Shown here piece after piece: positions 28,048 to 37,405 of a stretch of 64,000 nt of DNA (positions are counted from its first letter, which is position 1; each line of letters begins with the position of its first letter). Below the pieces are notes generated by a model. That model did no database searches and was not told the origin of the DNA. It saw nothing but the letters and a program-made list of their open reading frames with translations. Origin of the DNA: an uncultured Rhodospirillaceae bacterium (GTDB lineage Bacteria; Pseudomonadota; Alphaproteobacteria; UBA8366); contig CAJWLM010000012.1 in NCBI GenBank assembly GCA_913043025.1, positions 30,418-94,417 of the forward strand. The letters are read 5' to 3'. The position numbers were made by a program, and so were the translations under genes.

Positions 28048-28539
28048 TTAAATGTTCCGGTTTTTCTGACGTCGGAAACCCCTGCTCAAAAGCCAACTGA
28101 CAAACCATCCCAAAAAAGCCCCTAGTGAAAAATAATATGCACCCTCGACCGTAATTGGCACAGCTGGTCGAAAGGACTCTAGAGTGGGGATAGCTGTATC
28201 GTTATTGAAATGGTGTGCAAACCGCACTGATCTCCATAATGGGTTAGAGCTGTTCAAGTCGTCAAAGGTACGTTGCAATTTGATTTGTTTTCCTAACAAG
28301 CGAGCAAGGTTATAACCCTCATTTTGTACAATAGGATCGTTGTTTTCTAAAAGGCGACGAATGTATTCAAAACGATTTTTCTGGACTGACTCTGCACGTT
28401 GATCCAAATCAGTTATTTCAAGTCGAATACCGTCCAACTGGCCACCTACCCGTTGAAGGTATTGCTGATAGAATTCAGGGAATTGCGACAAAAGCGCGCC
28501 CAACAGCAATGCTGTTATAACGGTGAATATTGATTTCAT
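28048..28539 (-). CDS. DUF2937 family membrane protein
   Basis: A 163-residue protein with an N-terminal hydrophobic segment, the characteristic SQFPEFYQQYLQRVGGQ stretch (about residues 18-34), a helical middle and a second membrane segment near the C-terminus (about 128-150, YFSLGAFLGWFVSWLL). This matches my memory of the DUF2937 family, whose function is unknown. ATG 28539 puts the first hydrophobic segment at the N-terminus; a GTG at 28569 is also possible. It converges on cobT and is divergent from the ABC pair. Confidence 0.7.
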   Translation of the reverse strand: MKSIFTVITALLLGALLSQFPEFYQQYLQRVGGQLDGIRLEITDLDQRAESVQKNRFEYIRRLLENNDPIVQNEGYNLARLLGKQIKLQRTFDDLNSSNPLWRSVRFAHHFNNDTAIPTLESFRPAVPITVEGAYYFSLGAFLGWFVSWLLSRGFRRQKNRNI

Positions 28540-28588
28540 GTTAAATGTATAGCGTGACTTTCCCTCCACGTCTCGAAAGAGTTATCAA

Positions 28589-29194
28589 ATGTTAGACGGT
28601 CTAGTGATTGAAAATCTAACCCGCCCAGGTTTGCATCCGACATCTCTACGGGTGGGCAAGGGAAAGTGTGTTGTAATACATGGGCCATCTGGCTCCGGGA
28701 AGAGCCTTTTTTTGAGGGCCGTGGCGGACTTAGATCCAAACAATGGGCACATTGCTCTTAATGGCGAAACGCGGGCTATGATGTCAGCACCCGAGTGGCG
28801 AAAAAAAGCGGCCTACTTGCAACCAGAATCAGCGTGGTGGCATGACATAGTTGGAGCACATTTTACACATTTACCAGCAGCAAAGACATTAGCAGAAGCA
28901 TTTGGGCTCTATGAGCCGATTTTTGATTGGCCAACCAGTCGGCTTTCAACTGGCGAGAGACAGCGTCTTTCGCTAGCTATGGTGTTGGCATCTAAACCGC
29001 CCTTACTTTTATTAGATGAGCCCACTTCTGCTCTAGACCCTGAAAATACAAAGGCAGTCGAGCTGGAATTACAAAAACAACTGGCTGGGGGCTCGATCAT
29101 TCTCATGGCGACGCACGATAGGGCCCAAATGTATCGGATGGCATCGGACAGCTTGACCTTTTGTAGTGGTAAGTCAACTATGGAAAAATTGTGA
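28589..29194 (+). CDS. ABC transporter ATP-binding protein, FetA/YbbL-like
   Basis: A 201-residue ABC ATPase with Walker A GPSGSGKS, a signature variant LSTGERQRL and Walker B LLLLDEPTSALD. The H-loop is MATHDRA. The small size, the GER variant of the signature and the following UPF0014 permease identify it as the ATPase of a FetAB-like exporter. E. coli FetAB is reported to export iron and protect against peroxide. Its stop overlaps the GTG of the permease. Confidence 0.86.
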   Translation: MLDGLVIENLTRPGLHPTSLRVGKGKCVVIHGPSGSGKSLFLRAVADLDPNNGHIALNGETRAMMSAPEWRKKAAYLQPESAWWHDIVGAHFTHLPAAKTLAEAFGLYEPIFDWPTSRLSTGERQRLSLAMVLASKPPLLLLDEPTSALDPENTKAVELELQKQLAGGSIILMATHDRAQMYRMASDSLTFCSGKSTMEKL

Positions 29195-30000
29195 GTACTG
29201 AAACAATATTTCTTACATACACGGACCTTGCGATCGCCGCATCGCTGCTGCTTGTCAATGCCATTTTATCTCTCTGTTTCGGCCTTGGTCTCGAAAAACG
29301 ATTGTTAATCGCCGCTGCCCGTATGATCGCCCAGTTCGCTTTAATTGGCCTGGTCCTGGTTTGGCTTTTTAATAATGTATCTCTGTTATTCACCGGTTTA
29401 GCGGCTGCAATAATGATAATTTTCGCGGGCAGGGAGTCTGTTGCCCGACAAGATAGGCGCTTTGTTGGATGGTGGAGCCTTGGTATCGGTGTGAGTTCAA
29501 TGGCTTTAGCTGGAATATTAGTAACAATCTTCGCGTTAGCTCAGATGCGACCAGATCCTTGGTATCATCCGCAGTATGCCATTCCTCTACTCGGACTGAT
29601 TTTAGGTAATGCTATGAATGGAGTTAGCCTTGGGCTTAATAATCTCACGAACGGTGCTGCACAGGGAAAGTTAGCAATCGAAACAAGGCTCTGTCTTGGT
29701 CAGTCAAGAGAAGAGGCACTTCGTCCAATAGTGCGTGAGGCACTTCGTACTGCCATGCTGCCCATTATAAATTCGATGGCGGCTGCGGGAATTGTGTTTT
29801 TGCCGGGTATGATGACTGGACAGATACTCGCTGGCGTTGATCCGGAGGAGGCCGTTAAATACCAACTGCTGATTATGTTTATGGTTGGGGGGGGTACCGC
29901 TTTCGGCTCTCTATGTGCGATATTAGGCGGCGCAAGACTTTTGAGTGACTCCCGACATCGACTTCGGCTTGACCGATTACAGACATTCAAAAGTGAGTGA
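29191..30000 (+). CDS. UPF0014/FetB family ABC permease
   Basis: A 269-residue permease with about seven membrane segments. The family blocks are visible: AARMIAQFALIGLVL, GLILGNAMNGVSLGLNN, LGQSREEALRPIVREALRTA and FLPGMMTGQILAGVDP. It starts with GTG 29191, overlapping the ATPase stop (GTGA). The pair is probably a metal (iron) exporter by homology to FetAB; the substrate is not visible in the sequence. It converges on the MFS gene with 20 bases between the stops. Confidence 0.88.
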   Translation: MSTETIFLTYTDLAIAASLLLVNAILSLCFGLGLEKRLLIAAARMIAQFALIGLVLVWLFNNVSLLFTGLAAAIMIIFAGRESVARQDRRFVGWWSLGIGVSSMALAGILVTIFALAQMRPDPWYHPQYAIPLLGLILGNAMNGVSLGLNNLTNGAAQGKLAIETRLCLGQSREEALRPIVREALRTAMLPIINSMAAAGIVFLPGMMTGQILAGVDPEEAVKYQLLIMFMVGGGTAFGSLCAILGGARLLSDSRHRLRLDRLQTFKSE

Positions 30001-30020
30001 ACACAACGTAAGAAAGTTTG

Positions 30021-31247
30021 TTATTTAGATTGGATAGCGGCCTTGGTATTTGGAAGGAAAAGCACAGCGCAAAAGATTACTGATGCTCCAATCCCCATTA
30101 AAACAAATAAGCGGGTGAAGCCCCAATTAGCGTGGATATAGGATAAAGCTGGTATCGTTGTCGCCATCACTGCAAAGGTTACTATGTAGCGTGCTGAAAA
30201 CGCTCTCGCTCTCCATTCACTTTTAGCAACGCGGCCAACTAGAACATCATTTATCGGAATTTGACCGAAGACAACAAGCATAAAGCATACTGCTACAATA
30301 AGTGCTTGCACACCCTCAAGATTTAACATTAATCCGAAAAAAACTGCTTGTGATGCAGCAACTATTGCAAAAACTAGGCGTGCAGAGTAACGGTCTACGG
30401 TATATCCCACAATCAGTTGAGCAAAAGAAGCAATTGCAAATACTGCGAAGGACCACCAACCTATTTCTCGGCTGCTTGCAGCAAAACCTGTGAGCCGTTC
30501 ATCAAATATTTTGGGAAGTGCAAAAGTTGTACTTTGAAATATAAAACTGCCTATTGCCGCTGTGAAGAAAATTATTGCAAAGACGCGAAAAAGAAGAATT
30601 CGATCCAAATTAAGAATAGAGGCGTCTACTGAGGCCTTTTTTTCTGCTGAAACCACTCCCGGATCGGGCCCTGCACGCAAAAATATGGCATACGCAATGC
30701 CAACGGTAAAACAGATAGCGCCTGGAATGAAGAAGGCGGCACGCCAACCGGAATATTCAATTAAAAAGAGGGTTACCAAAGGAGCAGCTGCAACACCAAG
30801 ATTGCCAAATATGCCATTAACCGCCAAAGGAACGCCTGTATTGACCTTTCCCTGAACCACGAGTGCCAAGCCTACTGGGTGATATATAGCCCCCATAACC
30901 CCGATAAGGAATACCGCGCCGCCGAGTTGAATGGGGGTTTGTGCAAGCGCAGCCAGCATTGAAGCCAGACCCATGCCAACAAAAAATACTCCGATCATAC
31001 CAGATCGGCTCCATTTATCGGCTACCCAAGCTGCAGGGATAGAGAATAATCCGAAAGCTATAAAACCGGCAGTTGCGAAAGGAATAAATTCTGAATAGGT
31101 AAGACCCCAATCATTTGTGATCCCAGGAATATCAATTCGGCGATCTACAGCTAACGCCACGGCTACAGTTGCAAAGATCAATATCAAGAAATGATCAAAG
31201 AAATGGCCAAGATTTAGGAAAAAGAAATTTGTTTTTTCACGTGTCAT
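30021..31247 (-). CDS. Major facilitator superfamily transporter, Fsr-like
   Basis: A 408-residue carrier with 12 predicted membrane segments. The start LNLGHFFDHFLILIFATVA and the mid-domain GVMGAIYHPVGLALV resemble the fosmidomycin-resistance (Fsr) branch of the MFS. Only a general role as a proton-coupled exporter can be inferred. A TTG at 31286 opens the frame, but ATG 31247 gives the usual N-terminus. It appears monocistronic. Confidence 0.82.
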   Translation of the reverse strand: MTREKTNFFFLNLGHFFDHFLILIFATVAVALAVDRRIDIPGITNDWGLTYSEFIPFATAGFIAFGLFSIPAAWVADKWSRSGMIGVFFVGMGLASMLAALAQTPIQLGGAVFLIGVMGAIYHPVGLALVVQGKVNTGVPLAVNGIFGNLGVAAAPLVTLFLIEYSGWRAAFFIPGAICFTVGIAYAIFLRAGPDPGVVSAEKKASVDASILNLDRILLFRVFAIIFFTAAIGSFIFQSTTFALPKIFDERLTGFAASSREIGWWSFAVFAIASFAQLIVGYTVDRYSARLVFAIVAASQAVFFGLMLNLEGVQALIVAVCFMLVVFGQIPINDVLVGRVAKSEWRARAFSARYIVTFAVMATTIPALSYIHANWGFTRLFVLMGIGASVIFCAVLFLPNTKAAIQSK

Positions 31248-31494
31248 GGCGTGCTCATTCCGAGAGATCAAACGGGGTGATCTCAATTTCTTTGTTGAAT
31301 TTTTTTAAAATCAAAAAATACCGATTATCATTAGTCATCCCAGTAATTTAGGGGTATGCCCAATTAAAAATTTCAATTAATAAAAAAAACCTCTCATGTT
31401 TAGGTCACAAATAAGCTATAGAAATTTTAATATTCTAGTCTTGAAGATTTGTTACTTCTCAAAAATTATCTAGAACTCAACCTTTCTAACTTGA

Positions 31495-31725
31495 GTGACT
31501 TTTGTGCCGAAGCCTAGCAAAATACCGTTATCCTCATGTAAAGCAAATGGTAATCCATCATCACCTTGCATTGGCGTTTGTCACATTGATGGCAAAACGG
31601 GTTTTTGTCTCGGGTGCTACCGAACTCTTCCGGAAATAGCGCAGTGGCATAAGAAGACCGATAGTGAGCGCTGTAATGTGATTGATGAAGCTAAAAAACG
31701 CAAAAAGTTAGTTGAGAATGAATAA
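31495..31725 (+). CDS. DUF1289 domain protein
   Basis: A 76-residue protein of a family common in Proteobacteria. The core [19 protein letters not shown] has Cys25, Cys29, Cys38 and Cys41, spaced C-x3-C-x8-C-x2-C, and is followed by RTLPEIAQW. The four cysteines probably bind a metal or Fe-S centre; the role is unknown. The start GTG 31495 is uncertain; a second GTG lies at 31504. The composition matches the neighbours. Confidence 0.82.
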   Translation: MTFVPKPSKIPLSSCKANGNPSSPCIGVCHIDGKTGFCLGCYRTLPEIAQWHKKTDSERCNVIDEAKKRKKLVENE

Positions 31726-31838
31726 ATAAAATTGGAAAATGTTCGCTAGGCTTCATGATTGCTGGCAAAGAGCAACATAGATATATTGCAACGCACAAAA
31801 CGTACCAGAAATAAAAACGAGTCCAAGAGGTGCCTAAT

Positions 31839-32291
31839 ATGGAATCAGCAGTATCGAGAATAGATTTGCATGGTTATTTTATTGAAGATCTTACAGTAGG
31901 CATGTCAGCGTCTTATGCTAAGACTATCACAGAGGCAGATATTGTTATTTTTGCGGGTATCTCGGGCGACAACAATCCGTTACATCTAAATGAAGAATTT
32001 GCTAAAGAGTCGATTTTTAAGGGGCGTATAGCTCACGGCATGTTGACAGCGGTTTTTATCTCGACCGTGCTTGGTACCAAGCTCCCAGGCCCGGGCTGTG
32101 TGTACATGAATCAGGAGGTCAAATTCCGAGCTCCAGTACGGCCGGGTGAAACAGTAACTACAACCGTCACCATCTCTGATGTAATTCTTGATAAGAAGCG
32201 TGTCATAGCTCAGTCGGTATGCAAAGTTCGTGATAAGATTGTGGTTGAGGGTAAATCTGTTTTATTGGTGCCCTCTCGTAAAGATAATTAG
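31839..32291 (+). CDS. MaoC-like dehydratase / (R)-enoyl-CoA hydratase
   Basis: A 150-residue single hot-dog protein. FAGISGDNNPLHLNEEFA contains the catalytic Asp-x4-His pair of (R)-specific enoyl-CoA hydratases, and RIAHGML is the second family block. It would hydrate 2-enoyl-CoA to (R)-3-hydroxyacyl-CoA, feeding polyhydroxyalkanoate or fatty acid metabolism. ATG 31839 has AGAGG eight bases upstream, which favours it over GTG 31830. A hairpin follows the stop. Confidence 0.88.
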   Translation: MESAVSRIDLHGYFIEDLTVGMSASYAKTITEADIVIFAGISGDNNPLHLNEEFAKESIFKGRIAHGMLTAVFISTVLGTKLPGPGCVYMNQEVKFRAPVRPGETVTTTVTISDVILDKKRVIAQSVCKVRDKIVVEGKSVLLVPSRKDN

Positions 32292-32314
32292 TAAACTGCG
32301 TTACCGCTCAACAT

Positions 32315-32350
32315 AGGAAAACACTGAGCATGGACGTTTCAGTGTTTCCT
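32315..32350 (+). terminator. Hairpin after the maoC-like gene
   Basis: AGGAAAACACTGA pairs with TCAGTGTTTCCT, leaving one bulged A, around an 11-base loop. The stem is long and stable, but the following bases are not a strong T run (GTCGTGTATTGT). It is either a weak intrinsic terminator or a protecting or regulatory hairpin before ribF. Confidence 0.5.
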
Positions 32351-32382
32351 GTCGTGTATTGTATGTCTTAATGGGAAAAGCG

Positions 32383-33336
32383 ATGAAAATTTACCGTAGT
32401 GTTTTGGAGGTGCCAAAACAGTATCGTTGTGGGACAGTGGTGTTAGGTAACTTCGATGGTCTGCATCGTGGGCACCAGGCGGTAATTGGTGCAGCGGTAG
32501 CGAAGGATAGACCGCTAGGAGTGGTCACCTTTGATCCTCATCCTCGTAAATACTTCCGCCCTCATGACGCTCCATTTTATCTTACTGATACCGATGAAAA
32601 AGCACGATTTATGGCCGCAATAGGAGTTGATTTTTTATTAGTACTTACTTTTGATCAGACTCTTTCGAGCCAGTCGCCAGAAGATTTTGTTCGCCAGGTT
32701 TTGGTTGATGGGCTTGCTGCGCAGCATGTCTCTGTTGGATATAATTTCAGATTCGGATGCAAGCGCAGTGGCGATGGTGCTCTATTGAAAAGATTGGGCG
32801 AGAAATATGGCTTTGATGTATCTTTGGTAGAGGCGGTGGCATCCCCTGGAGGAGGAATATATTCTTCGACCCGTATCCGCGAGAATTTAGTCTCAGGCAA
32901 GCCAGCGCTCGCTGCTGCTTTACTTGGGAGGCCATTTGAAATTGTGGGCTCCGTAATCAAAGGAGACCAGCGGGGCCGTGACCTTGGGTTTCCGACTGCA
33001 AATATCGATCTCGGAAACTACCTACGTCCAGCCTTTGGAGGCTATATTGTTCGTGCAGGTTTGAATGCTAAAAATGAGAGTGAAGATACCCGTTGGTTTA
33101 ATGGCGTTGCCAATATTGGCAATCGTCCAACATTAGATGGGACACGTGTTTTTCTAGAAACACACATTTTCAATTTTTCGCAAAATATTTATGGGGAAAC
33201 TCTACGCGTTGCACTTATTGAATTCTTGCGCCCTGAGCAGAAATTCGATGGTGTTGATGCACTCAAGGAGCGTATTGAAATTGATAGTGCTATCGCCAAA
33301 CGGACCCTCGAAATTCGTGCTGCTGGTGCACGTTGA
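32383..33336 (+). CDS. ribF: Bifunctional riboflavin kinase / FAD synthetase
   Basis: RibF makes FMN and FAD from riboflavin. The N-terminal nucleotidyltransferase domain shows VVLGNFDGLHRGHQAVI, VTFDPHPRKYF and YSSTRIRENL. The C-terminal flavokinase domain shows GDQRGRDLGFPTANI and NGVANIGNRPT. The frame opens at TTG 32359 and has ATGs at 32371 and 32383. GGGA nine bases upstream and the family length (317 residues) favour 32383. ileS and lspA follow, the usual ribF-ileS-lspA order. Confidence 0.94.
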   Translation: MKIYRSVLEVPKQYRCGTVVLGNFDGLHRGHQAVIGAAVAKDRPLGVVTFDPHPRKYFRPHDAPFYLTDTDEKARFMAAIGVDFLLVLTFDQTLSSQSPEDFVRQVLVDGLAAQHVSVGYNFRFGCKRSGDGALLKRLGEKYGFDVSLVEAVASPGGGIYSSTRIRENLVSGKPALAAALLGRPFEIVGSVIKGDQRGRDLGFPTANIDLGNYLRPAFGGYIVRAGLNAKNESEDTRWFNGVANIGNRPTLDGTRVFLETHIFNFSQNIYGETLRVALIEFLRPEQKFDGVDALKERIEIDSAIAKRTLEIRAAGAR

Positions 33337-33421
33337 GCTGTGCTTGATTAAAAAGCTGCGGCATATAGGATAACTCGGCATTTGATAATTTGCGGTATTT
33401 GCAGGGCAAAGATGTGAACTG

Positions 33422-36337
33422 ATGACAACAGATTTTAAAAAGACACTCTTACTACCGAAAACAGATTTCCCTATGAAAGCCGGGCTTCCAAAACGGGAAC
33501 CGGAACTGTTAGAGAGATGGCAAAAAATTGACCTGTGGTCACAATTACGATCCCAGGCCCACGGTCGTGAACGGTTTATACTTCACGATGGCCCACCTTA
33601 TGCAAATGGAAATCTGCATATTGGCCATGCATTAAATAAAATTTTGAAAGATGTCATAAATCGCTCCCAACAAATGCTTGGTAAAGATGCGGTTTATGTT
33701 CCGGGTTGGGACTGCCATGGTCTTCCGATTGAATGGAAAATTGAAGAAAAATATCGGGCTAAGGGACAAAGTAAAGACGCGGTTTCAGTTCCAGAATTTC
33801 GTTCTGAATGCAGAGATTTCGCAAGCAAATGGGTTAATATTCAGCGTGAAGAATTCAAGCGACTTGGCATTCTTGGTGATTGGGACCACCCTTATTTGAC
33901 TATGGATTATGAGGCCCAATCTTGCATTGCGGGTGAAATTTGTAAGTTTTTGATGAATGGAACCCTTTACAAAGGTTCAAAACCAGTAATGTGGTCTGTA
34001 GTGGAAAAAACTGCTCTTGCGGAAGCCGAGGTGGAGTACGAAGATTTTGAGAGTGATCAAATTTGGGTCAAATTCCCTATCATAGAACTGCCCGAAGAAA
34101 ATAACTCTAGTAATATGTCTCAGATGCTGGATGCATCTATTGTGATTTGGACAACAACCCCATGGACCATTCCTGGCAATAGGGCGATCTGTTTTTCAGA
34201 ACGCATCTCATATGGTCTTTATCAAGTAACCTCAGCACCAAGCGAAAACTGGGTCGGAGAAGGCGATAAACTTGTGCTGGCAGACAGCTTAGCGGATGGT
34301 TTTTTTGAACAAGCACGCGTCGATGGCTTCATGCGCACCGGTGATTTTTCGACGGCACTGTTAAAAGACACCCTATGTGCGCACCCTTTGCGTTCTTTAG
34401 GATACCACTTTTTTGTGCCGCTATTAGTTGGTGATCATGTCACCGAGGATACTGGAACAGGGTTTGTGCACACAGCGCCTGGCCATGGTGTAGATGATTT
34501 CGAAGTGTGGATAGCAAATAGAAAAAATTTGGAAGAAAAGGGTATTGATCCAGATATTCCTACGACCGTTGATGGAGACGGTTTCCTGACCAATGAGGCT
34601 CATGGTTTTACAGGTAAGCGTGTGCTTACTGAAAAGGGTAAGAAAGGTGATGCAAATGAAGCAGTGATTGCAGCTCTTGTTGAAAATGCTGCGATGACTG
34701 CTCGGTCCCGGCTCAAGCATCAATATCCCCATTCATGGAGGTCAAAGAAACCCATCATATTCCGGAACACTCCTCAATGGTTTATTTCAATGGATAAAGA
34801 TATTGATAGCGAAGGGGACACATTGCGGTCTCGCGCGCTTTCAGAAATAAAGAAGACTGAGTGGCATCCAAAGAGTGGTCAAAACCGCATTGGAAGCATG
34901 GTACGGGAGCGGCCAGACTGGGTAATTTCGCGTCAACGAGCGTGGGGTGTCCCTATTCCAGTTTTTGTTAAGAAAATGAATGGCGAGCCGTTACGTGACC
35001 AGAATGTGGTAGACCGCATTGTAAATATCTTTAAAAAAGAAGGAGCCGACGCTTGGTATTTGAGTGATCCCGAGCGATTCCTTGGTGACGATTATAATGC
35101 TGACGACTATGACCAAGTCATGGATGTTGTGGATGTCTGGTTTGATTCTGGGTCTACACATAGTTTTGTGTTAGAGGGCAGAGAAAACTTAGAATGGCCC
35201 GCTGCGCTTTACTTGGAAGGGTCTGACCAACATCGTGGATGGTTTCACTCATCATTGCTAGAGTCTTGTGGTACTCGTGGATTGGCGCCCTACAAGGAGG
35301 TGCTGACCCATGGATTTGTCCTTGCCGAAGATGGTCGGAAAATGTCCAAATCACTTGGTAACATTGTTTCACCTCAACAGGTTATACAAAATAACGGGGC
35401 AGAAACTCTGAGGCTATGGGTAGCCGCTTCAGATTATTCGGAAGATCTTCGTATTGGTCCAGAAATAATTAAACAGTTAACCGACGCATATCGACGGCTT
35501 AGGAACACATTAAGATACCTGCTAGGCAATTTGGATGGGTTTAACGATGTCGAAAAAGTAGATTATGAAAAAATGCCTGAACTTGAAAGATGGATGCTTC
35601 ATCGACTTTGGGAAATTGATATTGAGGTTCGCAACGGTTACGGAACCTATGATTTTCACAGGCTATTTCGTACGCTGCATGACTTCTGTGCAAATGATCT
35701 CTCTGCTTTTTACTTCGATGTTCGCAAAGATTGCCTATATTGTGACTCAATAACTAGCTTGGACCGTCGTGCGGCACGCACTGTACTTGATCAGTTATTT
35801 TCCTGCCTAACCGCATGGCTTGCCCCAATTCTTTGTTTTACCGCTGAAGAAGCTTGGCTAACTCGACACGATGTGAAGTCTGAAAACGGCCCTGAGGATA
35901 GTGTCCATTTGCGGCTATTCCCAGATATACCGGTAACTTGGCGTGATGACGAGCTGGCTGAAAAATGGTCGCAAGTACGGCTAGTTCGGCGTGCTATATT
36001 GGGTGCTCTTGAGATAGAAAGAGTAGAAAAACGTATCGGTTCAAGCCTGCAAGCAGCACCTGAAGTGTATTTGTCTGACAAATACAAAAGCCTGACAGAA
36101 AATATGGATATCGCTGATCTAGCGATTGTCTCCTCAATTAATTTGAGCAGTCAACCAGCTCCAGAGGGTGCCTTTTGCTTGCCGGAGTGTAATGATATTG
36201 CGGTAGTCTGCAAGCCGGCTGTTGGGCAAAAGTGCGCGCGCTGTTGGAAAATATCGCCCGAAGTTGGAAAACCGGTTCCGGAGCTCTGCAATCGTTGCGC
36301 AAAAGCAGTCGAAAATTGTCAGTTGGGATCAGCTTAA
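33422..36337 (+). CDS. ileS: Isoleucyl-tRNA synthetase
   Basis: A 971-residue class I aminoacyl-tRNA synthetase. It has HIGH at residues 66-69 in [13 protein letters not shown], the CP1 editing domain (about 180-430, with TTPWTIPGN), [13 protein letters not shown] and KMSKS at about 640 in [10 protein letters not shown]. The C-terminal zinc finger has CARCWK and LCNRCAKA. The length and the zinc finger indicate the normal bacterial (mupirocin-sensitive) type. The stop overlaps the lspA start as TAATG. Confidence 0.98.
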   Translation: MTTDFKKTLLLPKTDFPMKAGLPKREPELLERWQKIDLWSQLRSQAHGRERFILHDGPPYANGNLHIGHALNKILKDVINRSQQMLGKDAVYVPGWDCHGLPIEWKIEEKYRAKGQSKDAVSVPEFRSECRDFASKWVNIQREEFKRLGILGDWDHPYLTMDYEAQSCIAGEICKFLMNGTLYKGSKPVMWSVVEKTALAEAEVEYEDFESDQIWVKFPIIELPEENNSSNMSQMLDASIVIWTTTPWTIPGNRAICFSERISYGLYQVTSAPSENWVGEGDKLVLADSLADGFFEQARVDGFMRTGDFSTALLKDTLCAHPLRSLGYHFFVPLLVGDHVTEDTGTGFVHTAPGHGVDDFEVWIANRKNLEEKGIDPDIPTTVDGDGFLTNEAHGFTGKRVLTEKGKKGDANEAVIAALVENAAMTARSRLKHQYPHSWRSKKPIIFRNTPQWFISMDKDIDSEGDTLRSRALSEIKKTEWHPKSGQNRIGSMVRERPDWVISRQRAWGVPIPVFVKKMNGEPLRDQNVVDRIVNIFKKEGADAWYLSDPERFLGDDYNADDYDQVMDVVDVWFDSGSTHSFVLEGRENLEWPAALYLEGSDQHRGWFHSSLLESCGTRGLAPYKEVLTHGFVLAEDGRKMSKSLGNIVSPQQVIQNNGAETLRLWVAASDYSEDLRIGPEIIKQLTDAYRRLRNTLRYLLGNLDGFNDVEKVDYEKMPELERWMLHRLWEIDIEVRNGYGTYDFHRLFRTLHDFCANDLSAFYFDVRKDCLYCDSITSLDRRAARTVLDQLFSCLTAWLAPILCFTAEEAWLTRHDVKSENGPEDSVHLRLFPDIPVTWRDDELAEKWSQVRLVRRAILGALEIERVEKRIGSSLQAAPEVYLSDKYKSLTENMDIADLAIVSSINLSSQPAPEGAFCLPECNDIAVVCKPAVGQKCARCWKISPEVGKPVPELCNRCAKAVENCQLGSA

Positions 36338-36807
36338 TGATAAAAGCTGGGATATGGACAGCGGCATTTATTACTGCTTCTGATCAGCTAAGCAAGTTGA
36401 TGATTTTGGCTATCGTCATGCAGCCCCCCCGTGTGATTGAAATTTCAGAATTTTTTAATCTTGTCCTGGTTTGGAATCGTGGCGTCAGTTTTGGCATGCT
36501 GCAAAGCGCCTCCATTTGGGGGCCAATTCTATTGGGAGCAGTGACTGTAGGAATAATTATATTGCTCTTTTTTTGGCTTCGCGAAGCCAAGACAAGGCTT
36601 TGTGCTATTGCTCTTGGTTTGGTCATTGGTGGAGCGCTGGGTAATTTGATAGATAGGATTCTGCATCAAGCAGTAGTCGATTTTCTAGATTTTCATATAA
36701 GTGGTTATCATTGGCCAGCTTTTAATGTTGCTGACTCCGCAATTACTGTTGGAGTGATTTATATAATTTACGAAAGCTTGTTTGAACGGACCGAAAAATC
36801 TGGGTAA
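36337..36807 (+). CDS. lspA: Lipoprotein signal peptidase (signal peptidase II)
   Basis: A 156-residue aspartic membrane protease that cleaves prolipoproteins after lipidation. It has four membrane segments. The catalytic aspartates lie in GGALGNLIDR and FNVADSAITVG, and VWNRGVSFGML is another family block. The frame is open from 36232 within ileS, but ATG 36337 overlaps the ileS stop and gives the normal length. Several lipoproteins in this window (surface antigen, BamF-like, accA-linked) are likely substrates. Confidence 0.95.
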   Translation: MIKAGIWTAAFITASDQLSKLMILAIVMQPPRVIEISEFFNLVLVWNRGVSFGMLQSASIWGPILLGAVTVGIIILLFFWLREAKTRLCAIALGLVIGGALGNLIDRILHQAVVDFLDFHISGYHWPAFNVADSAITVGVIYIIYESLFERTEKSG

Positions 36808-36843
36808 TATCGGGTTAGAAATTGTGTCAAATGGAAGATAAGA

Positions 36844-37389
36844 ATGATTAAAAGATCGCGAGAAGCCTTGGTGGTCGTAATTTTATTGGGTGTCTCAATG
36901 ATTTTCTCTTCCGGGTGCGTGCTTTTTGATCACAGTCGTAATTCAGGGCCCGATGAATTTGGCGTTGTTTCTCGGGCGCCTTTAGCCCAGCCACCAGACT
37001 TTTCTTTGCGGCCACCTAGGGCTGGCGCAAAGCGACCAAACGAGGTTGAAACTCGTGAGCAAGCGCGCCGCAGACTTTTTGGCAGATCCGTGCAAGCACG
37101 TGGCATTATGCCGGAACGGGATCCCAATGATAGTCGTTCAGAGGGTGAGCGGGCACTGCTTTTTAAGGCCAACGCGTTGGATGTTGATCCCTCAATTCGA
37201 GATGCTGTTGAGCGCGAAAGTGGTATTGTTGAAGAAGATCCAACTTTTGTTGAATCACTACTTTTCTGGAAACCGACAAAAGGACAAAATGCAGTCGTGG
37301 ATCCCTCTAGTGAATCCGAGCGGCTTCGGCGCAATGAGGCCTTAGGTAAAAAACCGACCGATGGGTCAACTATAACCAAGAAAAAATAA
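36844..37389 (+). CDS. BamF-like (DUF3035) outer membrane lipoprotein
   Basis: A 181-residue lipoprotein: signal with lipobox FSSGC (Cys25), then the family signature GPDEFGVVSRAPLAQPPDF at about residues 35-53 and SLRPPRAGAKRP. The remainder is charged and probably disordered. From memory, DUF3035 corresponds to BamF, an alphaproteobacterial accessory lipoprotein of the BAM outer-membrane assembly complex; I am fairly but not fully sure. It lies between lspA and the M16 peptidases, an order kept in Alphaproteobacteria. Confidence 0.8.
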   Translation: MIKRSREALVVVILLGVSMIFSSGCVLFDHSRNSGPDEFGVVSRAPLAQPPDFSLRPPRAGAKRPNEVETREQARRRLFGRSVQARGIMPERDPNDSRSEGERALLFKANALDVDPSIRDAVERESGIVEEDPTFVESLLFWKPTKGQNAVVDPSSESERLRRNEALGKKPTDGSTITKKK

Positions 37390-37405
37390 GATATTTTGGG
37401 GCTTA

